From Jaapia argillacea MUCL 33604 (Eukaryota; Basidiomycota; Agaricomycetes; Jaapiales; Jaapiaceae), in NCBI GenBank assembly GCA_000697665.1, contig KL197717.1, positions 1,021,950 through 1,085,949 of the forward strand: a stretch of 64,000 bases of DNA, in the 5' to 3' direction. Of this stretch, positions 58,739 to 64,000 are shown piece by piece (within the stretch, counting starts at the first letter, position 1; the number at the start of each line of letters is the position of its first letter). The notes under the pieces were generated by a model, which worked only from the letters and a program-made list of their open reading frames with translations, had not been told where the DNA came from and did not search any database. A program made the translations under genes and the position numbers.

Positions 58739-60061
58739 CTACTCGTATGGGATCCACTCGGAGGGGGGTTCAAATACAGGAGCAACATCGACAGATGGTG
58801 ATAAATCGCTCGCGACAGGTGGATCGATAGTAGAATTGGGTATCTCCCCAGGCCTCCTTCGCTTTCGCTCGGAATCCCTAAGGTTCGCACGTACTCCCCA
58901 CCGAGTGATATGCTACAACACTGACTCAAACTCAGCGACAAAGAAATATTCCCAATCGTCATACCTTGGTCAAAGCAGTAGAAGGGCCAAGCCCTGGAAA
59001 TTCTTTCGTGGAAAACACGCGAAAAGGTCCTCCAAGGCACTCTGCCAAAATCGGTAAATCATGTGGGCCACTACTTTCTGATCTCGCAAAGATGTCGAAG
59101 TAGCGATATCGCAGGATGAAAGTTCCTATCATCTTTACTGCAAGGTCCTACACTCAACATCGATTAGATACATGTGACGAGGAATGGCACAGGCAATTAA
59201 ATGACAAACAGGGAATATCAGCATCAGCCTCTCTTTCCCTTCGTATTCGATGCAGACCGCTTCGGTGAAGGTCGTCCCTGACAATGCTTCAGTACATTTG
59301 AGATTTTCTCGATGGGAGGATTCGCTGATGGACTGGACGACGACGTCAGGCTCATGATTTGGAAAAGGGGGCGCGATATGATGGGCGGGTCGAGGTCCGA
59401 TAGGGTATAGAAAAACAGAGCCGTCCACGATGGGATTTGGGATATTTGAACCAGATGGTGTAGCAAACTCTGACGAATTTTGATACGACATACCAAGGCC
59501 AAGATCCGTGTGATCTATTAGAGTGGTGGATGAGGAAGCAACAGCCTGGTGTTGCGTCGCTGGGAAAATATGAAGGCACGATTACTCGATGAGACTGCTT
59601 AACACTTGGCTGAGTCGACGTACCGACGCACCTGATGGATCGGGAACGGGGAATAAGTCTACATGACATAGCCGCCCACTACTTTGGATATTACTGAAGC
59701 ATGATGGAGTCAACCTAGCTCGTTCCACGAGAGTTATGGTGATTCCACCTACCTGTAATTTTCCATCTCCACTTCAACCTGCCTGTCCGTGCCAAGATGG
59801 TATACTCGAAACAACTTCAGTTCAACCACTGGGGGCGGGTCCAGTGGTCGTCTGTCCTTCCTGGCATATCTAAAAAAACAAGGTCAACCTTCCACAGATC
59901 AAAGATGGACGATGATCATAATAAACGCACTTGCGGCCGATTTCAGGTTGTTGGATCTCAGAAAGTACTGCACGGATAGTCTGACCAGTGAATTCCCCTT
60001 GAGTGAAGTGAACGGGTTGCCCAATAACTACAGCCACGTGTGTCGATCCAGACACCTGCAT
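58739..60061 (-). CDS. Velvet-domain regulator
   Basis: Exons 60061-59931, 59869-59753, 59693-59632, 59559-59210, 59147-58965 and 58912-58739 give at least 338 residues. The velvet domain is in two halves: GQTIRAVLSEIQQPEIGRK, YARKDRRPLDPPPVVELKLF, GRLCHVDLFPVP; then, after a variable insertion of about 110 residues (Ser/Pro-rich, GLGMSYQNSSEFATPSG), FPDLAVKMIGTFILRYRYFD, LAECLGGPFRVFSTKEFPGL. A basic cluster SERKRRRPGE near the C-terminus is a likely nuclear signal. Velvet proteins are NF-kappaB-like fungal DNA-binding dimers that coordinate development and secondary metabolism. The 5' end is uncertain: in-frame codons continue upstream of the ATG at 60061 to an acceptor near 60,125, so a small first exon is likely missing. 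Confidence 0.88.
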
Positions 60062-61446
60062 TGACACTGTCGCCAATGCAGAAGTTTTTGGAGGTCGAGG
60101 AAAATGATACTCGATCGGATATCTGTTATCAGCAGGTGGTTAGTATAAGTATGGGTGTGGCGCAAACACGACGGTGAATTCTCACGTTCTGATCGTTCTG
60201 CGATGGGGTGAGAACTGCTTTAAGCCCAGTAAACTTCGAAGCCCTTTGCAGCATAAGTATAACCTTAAGGATCTTGGGCGGTGACGCTGAGAGCAGATAC
60301 TCCTCGTCAGTCGGACCCGATTGCGGTTGCCATAATGCCAGGTGAAGACTAAGACCGCCCCACGTTGCTATCGAAAGGCGGGTCAAACAGCACCCGTGGT
60401 GCCAGGGAATAATCATTCCCGGGGTGTAGTAAGTGGAGTGGTAGTTGTAATAGGAGACGGCACTATTCGGCTCACCTCTTGATGTCCAGTCGCTGTTTTT
60501 CTGCGAGCAAACGAAAGGATGGAGGACGATTCAACATCTCTTCCATGAACCACGAGTTCGGCGTAAATTCTCCGCCATCTGACAGAGAGCCGACAACCTG
60601 GTCAGGGCCAAGTAAGTAAACGTAGTCACGGGCTTTAGGATGAGATATAGATTTCTTGCATAAACTCACCTCACCGATGCTTTGAGGACACCTGCTTCTG
60701 ACTCCGATAGTCGTGTTCCGGACGAATCAGATCCGTGGCCTCGCCTCTGGTCGAATGGATGGGTTCAGGAGAATTGACCCTGGATCGATGAACAAAACTC
60801 AGCGATTTGCGTTGACCTATTGTGGTGGGACAACTACACGCTACATCCCAAAGAAGACAGCTATCGAGACCTAGTTGGGGGTTTCGGAGGCAAATTGATG
60901 CTAGTTTGGTGGATATTTGAAACTGGTTGGTGTGCCTTCTCATATGACGTTGGTCAAAGAACTCGGCGAAGATATGGAAATGGATTGCAACTAGCAGCGA
61001 AGGGCCGCAGCGAAATCTGAACAAAGTCTCCCTTAGCTTGGGATATCACATCAGAAAAGGTCCGAAAGCTGCTATCCCAACGAGTCTTGGAGAGGAGTTC
61101 ATGACCACGTCCATGACCCTGAGACATTCTAAGCTCGAGATGACGACTTCGATACTATTGCAAAGAATTGAGCGGTGACGTCGATTAGCAGGGACAAGAC
61201 GGCCTCCGAGCATGGTTCGATTTTACCGATACGAGAAATCACAAGATTGGTGCAGTTATAGGCAAAGTATTGTGGTGGTGGTCTGAACATTGTGCTGGTT
61301 AATCTGGCGGTTATGTTCAAGTAGTTTGAAACTCCGATCAGGTTCTAGCTTCTCCTGCCTTTGACCTCGTTGCCCATACTGCACTAAGATCGTATCGCCT
61401 TGAATCACCTACATCCTTGAAACCAAGGTGAAAGGCGACCGAAAAT
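60062..61446. other. Unassigned region between velvet gene and SMD1
   Basis: On the - strand open pieces at 60,129-60,416, 60,472-60,669 (VYLLGPDQVVGSLSDGGEF) and 61,129-61,320 look partly protein-like, and GT/AG signals lie at their ends, but I could not join them in one frame or to the velvet gene. They may be 5' exons of the velvet gene or an unrelated decayed gene. The SMD1 promoter must also be here. Confidence 0.35.
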
Positions 61447-62044
61447 ATGAAGCTCGTAAGGTATGTACATTCGTTGAATCTGCTTTACCAGGCCTCTTGC
61501 CTTCAAATCTTGCGGTAGTCCTGATGCGAGCGGCTGCTGGCTTTTGGCTTGGCCCATCATTTCTCTCAATGCGCTCCTAACATTGTTCGATTTCTCAGAT
61601 TTTTGATGAAACTCAATAATGAGACAGTAGCCATCGAGCTCAAGAATGGATCCATCGTCCACGGTACAATCACTGGTACGCCTTAACCTTTCCCCCTTCT
61701 TTTCACAAAAAATCATCTCATTTCTTGTTTTCTCCCATTGTCTGCCTCTGCACCTCCCAGGTGTCGATATGCAAATGAACACCCATCTCAAAACCGTAAA
61801 ACTGACGGCGAGGAATCGCGAACCCTCCACTCTTGATTCCCTTTCAATAAGAGGGAACAATATCAGATATTTCGTGTTACCCGATGCGCTGCCCCTCGAT
61901 ACTTTGCTGGTAGATGATGCGCCCAAGCCTAAAGGAAGGAAGAGGGAGGATGCTGCCAGGGGTGCAAGGGGAAGAGGGAGGGGTGGTGATCGAGGTGGTC
62001 CTATGAGGGGCGGTAGAGGTAGGGGACGGGGTAGGGGACGGTGA
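61447..62044 (+). CDS. SMD1: Small nuclear ribonucleoprotein SmD1
   Basis: Exons 61447-61460 (only 14 nt), 61599-61675 and 61761-62044 give 124 residues (human SmD1: 119). The sequence [60 protein letters not shown] is very close to SmD1 in all eukaryotes; the Sm1 and Sm2 motifs are intact, and the tail is a run of RG/GR dipeptides (arginine methylation site in the family). SmD1 is part of the seven-member Sm ring on U1, U2, U4 and U5 snRNAs. The first intron of 138 nt is long for this locus. The tiny first exon means a purely open-frame approach would start the protein wrongly. Confidence 0.96.
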
Positions 62045-62328
62045 GGGTCTGTCCATCTGGATATGGAGGAGCTTCAATCCCATTAACACCCGAACCTGCG
62101 TATGCTCTGGTCATCGGGAAACCGTGTACGCCGAGCGAGGATATCTTTGTCTGTATCGTTTTTCTTACTGTCTTTGTCAATGTGCAAATCTCTTCCCATA
62201 ACAAGCTCTCTGTATATACTTGAGCTTCCAGTACCTTTTGCGTTGACTCAGAATTGTTCATGGCTTGTAACTTGTCGAGTAATTTGTGTCAATTTTCAAA
62301 TTTCGTCGCCAACTTACGGCTCTACAAA
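62045..62328. other. SMD1 / AsnRS intergenic region
   Basis: 284 bp between two co-directional genes; nothing recognised beyond flanks. Confidence 0.4.
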
Positions 62329-63976
62329 ATGTCGCTCATCCTGCGACGATTCGCCTCAACTTCCATCCTTCCACCAACGATCCGCCAACTTCTATCCCCA
62401 TCTCATGTGGTTCCTCCAACGCCTATAGAAGTAAATGGCTGGGTAAAATCCATTCGTCGACAAAAGAATGTTTCGTTCGCTGTCATCACAGACGGAAGTG
62501 AACGCAAAGGACTACAAACTGTGTTCGTCCATGCAAATGAATCGGAGTCAGGGAACCTGAGCCTGGCAAAGAGGTGAGCTGGTTACGCATTTCACGTCTC
62601 ATTGTGAGTTGGCACTTAGTAATTCATGTGGCTGGCCCCCAGGTTGACGAACGGAGCATGTGTGAGACTGAGTGGCCAACTATGTGATAGCCCCGGCAAA
62701 GGACAGGTCAGGGAGCTAAGAGTTGAAGCGGGAGATGTTCTCGGAGAATGCGATCCAGAGGTGCGTTATCCATGGACTTAACCAAGAAGGTATACTCATG
62801 TCAGTTTGGAACCACAGGAATATCCGATACAAAAACAGTCCCTTCCTGTTGAATATCTTAGGGATAAGTGTCACCTCCGAGCGAGGACGGACCACGGCGC
62901 CGCTATGCTCCGGTTGAGAGATCGATTGGCGGGGCAGTTGCACGGTTTCTTCAAGGTGTGTACCCTCATTGATTTCGGAAGGGCGAGATGATAAACCTTT
63001 CTCACAGGACCAAGGATTTATCTCCACGAATACTCCAATTCTAACGTCCAATGACTGCGAAGGTGCAGGGGAGACTTTCCGAATCTCTTCTCTCTCCTCC
63101 CCGATACCAGACCCTCGACTCTCGGAATTCTTCACCCAACCCTCTTACTTGACCGTCTCCTCGCAATTACACCTCGAAGCCCTCGCAACATCCCTCTCCC
63201 GCGTTTACACCCTCTCACCCTGTTTCCGTGCCGAACCCTCACAAACTAGCAGACATCTCGCTGAGTTTTGGATGTTGGAAGCCGAATGGGCTTTTGTAGA
63301 CAATGTCGAGGGGTTGTGCGCGTTCGTGGAAGGGAGTATGAAGGACATTTTGAGGAGTTCCTTTGGCCCTGGAGCAGACGGTGGCGAAGATGTAGAAGTG
63401 TTATGGAAGGGTGGTGACGAAGCTCGTAGGGGAGCTTTGGAAGAGGCTGGGAAGGAGGACAAGAAGTGGGAAAGGATGTCATACGACGAAGCCATCAAAG
63501 AACTCTCCAAACACAACGAACAGACAAGCGGGAGGTCGTTCCAGTTCAAACCGGAGTGGGGGAAAGGTCTCCAAAGCGAACACGAGAAATGGCTCGCAGA
63601 ACACCTCGTCAAAGGGCCGGTATTCGTTACCGACTACCCTGCCTCTCTCAAACCCTTCTACATGCGTTCCAATTCGTCGTCATGTTCCCCTCATGGGCCA
63701 ACAGTGGCGTGTTTCGACCTCCTTGTACCTCACATTGGCGAGCTCGCCGGAGGCTCTTTGCGCGAAGAACGTCTGACCCATCTGACCGCTGCCATTGAAA
63801 AGCATGGATTGAAAAAAGAGGATTATGAGTGGTATTTGGAGTTGAGGAAGTTTGGAGGGGCACCACATGGTGGGTTTGGGCTTGGATTTGAGAGATTGAT
63901 TAGCTGGGTTGGAGCAATTGAGAATGTTAGGGAGTGTATAGCGATGCCTAGATGGGCTGGAAGGATGTTATTGTAG
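62329..63976 (+). CDS. SLM5: Mitochondrial asparaginyl-tRNA synthetase
   Basis: Exons 62329-62573, 62643-62760, 62818-62955 and 63008-63976 give 489 residues. The N-terminus MSLILRRFASTSILPPTIRQ is a mitochondrial presequence. An OB-fold anticodon-binding domain follows (IEVNGWVKSIRRQKNVSFAV, VRLSGQLCDSPGKGQ), then the class II catalytic core: motif 1 region (GFISTNTPILTSNDCEGAGE), motif 2 (CFRAEPSQTSRHLAEFWMLE), and motif 3 (GGFGLGFERLISWV). EGAGETF and the R..HLAEFWMLE loop are typical of AsnRS rather than AspRS. It charges mitochondrial tRNA-Asn; the yeast counterpart is Slm5. Complete: the stop is 24 bases before the window end. The start is the first ATG giving the presequence. Confidence 0.94.
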
Positions 63977-64000
63977 ATTGCTATTATATACCCTACTCAG

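Noticed and set aside
1-64000. CRISPR array, retroelement or virus-like element, bacterial-type operon
   Set aside because: No regularly spaced direct repeats, no long terminal repeats, no reverse transcriptase, integrase or capsid motifs, and introns throughout rule out bacterial organisation.

Overview
The window is nuclear DNA of a filamentous basidiomycete, most likely an Agaricomycete. The evidence is short dense introns (about 50-65 nt, GT-AG) in nearly every gene, families largely confined to mushroom-forming fungi (DUF6533 membrane proteins, DUF6593 proteins, NACHT-WD40 STAND proteins) and ordinary fungal housekeeping genes. I cannot name the genus. Gene models were built by hand from splice signals, reading frame and family motifs; nothing was searched.

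Layout. (1) 1-10,253: a tandem + strand array of DUF6533-type multi-span membrane protein genes (one 3' part, then three longer copies), with a 20-N scaffold gap at 8249-8268 whose two flanks are the same sequence, and a fold-back or insertion structure between copies 2 and 3. (2) 10,790-11,253: LSM8 in four small exons. (3) 11,905-21,830: a segmentally duplicated block, all on the - strand, alternating DUF6593 genes (A, B, C) with two 417-residue PsiD-like members of the phosphatidylserine decarboxylase family. DUF6593-B is a pseudogene and A has a damaged tail. A MITE with TA target duplication sits in the spacer. (4) 22,648-28,229: RMD1/Sif2-like DUF155 gene, MIX17/CHCHD2, and mitochondrial ribosomal protein mL45; the last two are divergent over 335 bp. 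(5) 29,477-39,604: two large NLR-like genes (N-terminal helical domain, NACHT, about 12 WD40 repeats), tail to tail. (6) 41,189-50,077: an intact 528-residue helical protein whose C-terminal part looks like a ubiquitin-type beta-grasp ending in Gly-Gly, followed by two tandem copies of another gene that also joins a helical N-terminus to a beta-grasp-like region, then a long disordered tail. (7) 51,076-52,903: a further DUF6533 gene. (8) 53,147-63,976: bHLH transcription factor, YRA1/ALYREF, a degenerate tRNA-like sequence, a velvet-domain regulator, SMD1 and mitochondrial asparaginyl-tRNA synthetase.

How the parts relate. The housekeeping genes (LSM8, YRA1 and SMD1 in RNA metabolism; MIX17, mL45 and AsnRS in mitochondria; RMD1) are single-copy. 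The lineage-restricted genes between them are duplicated, decaying or inserted into. The candidate for a new system is region 5-6: two NLR-type receptors next to helical proteins carrying ubiquitin-like domains, one with a free -GG end. That link is inferred from proximity and hand-read folds only. The PsiD-like pair has no P450, methyltransferase or kinase beside it, so no biosynthetic cluster is claimed.
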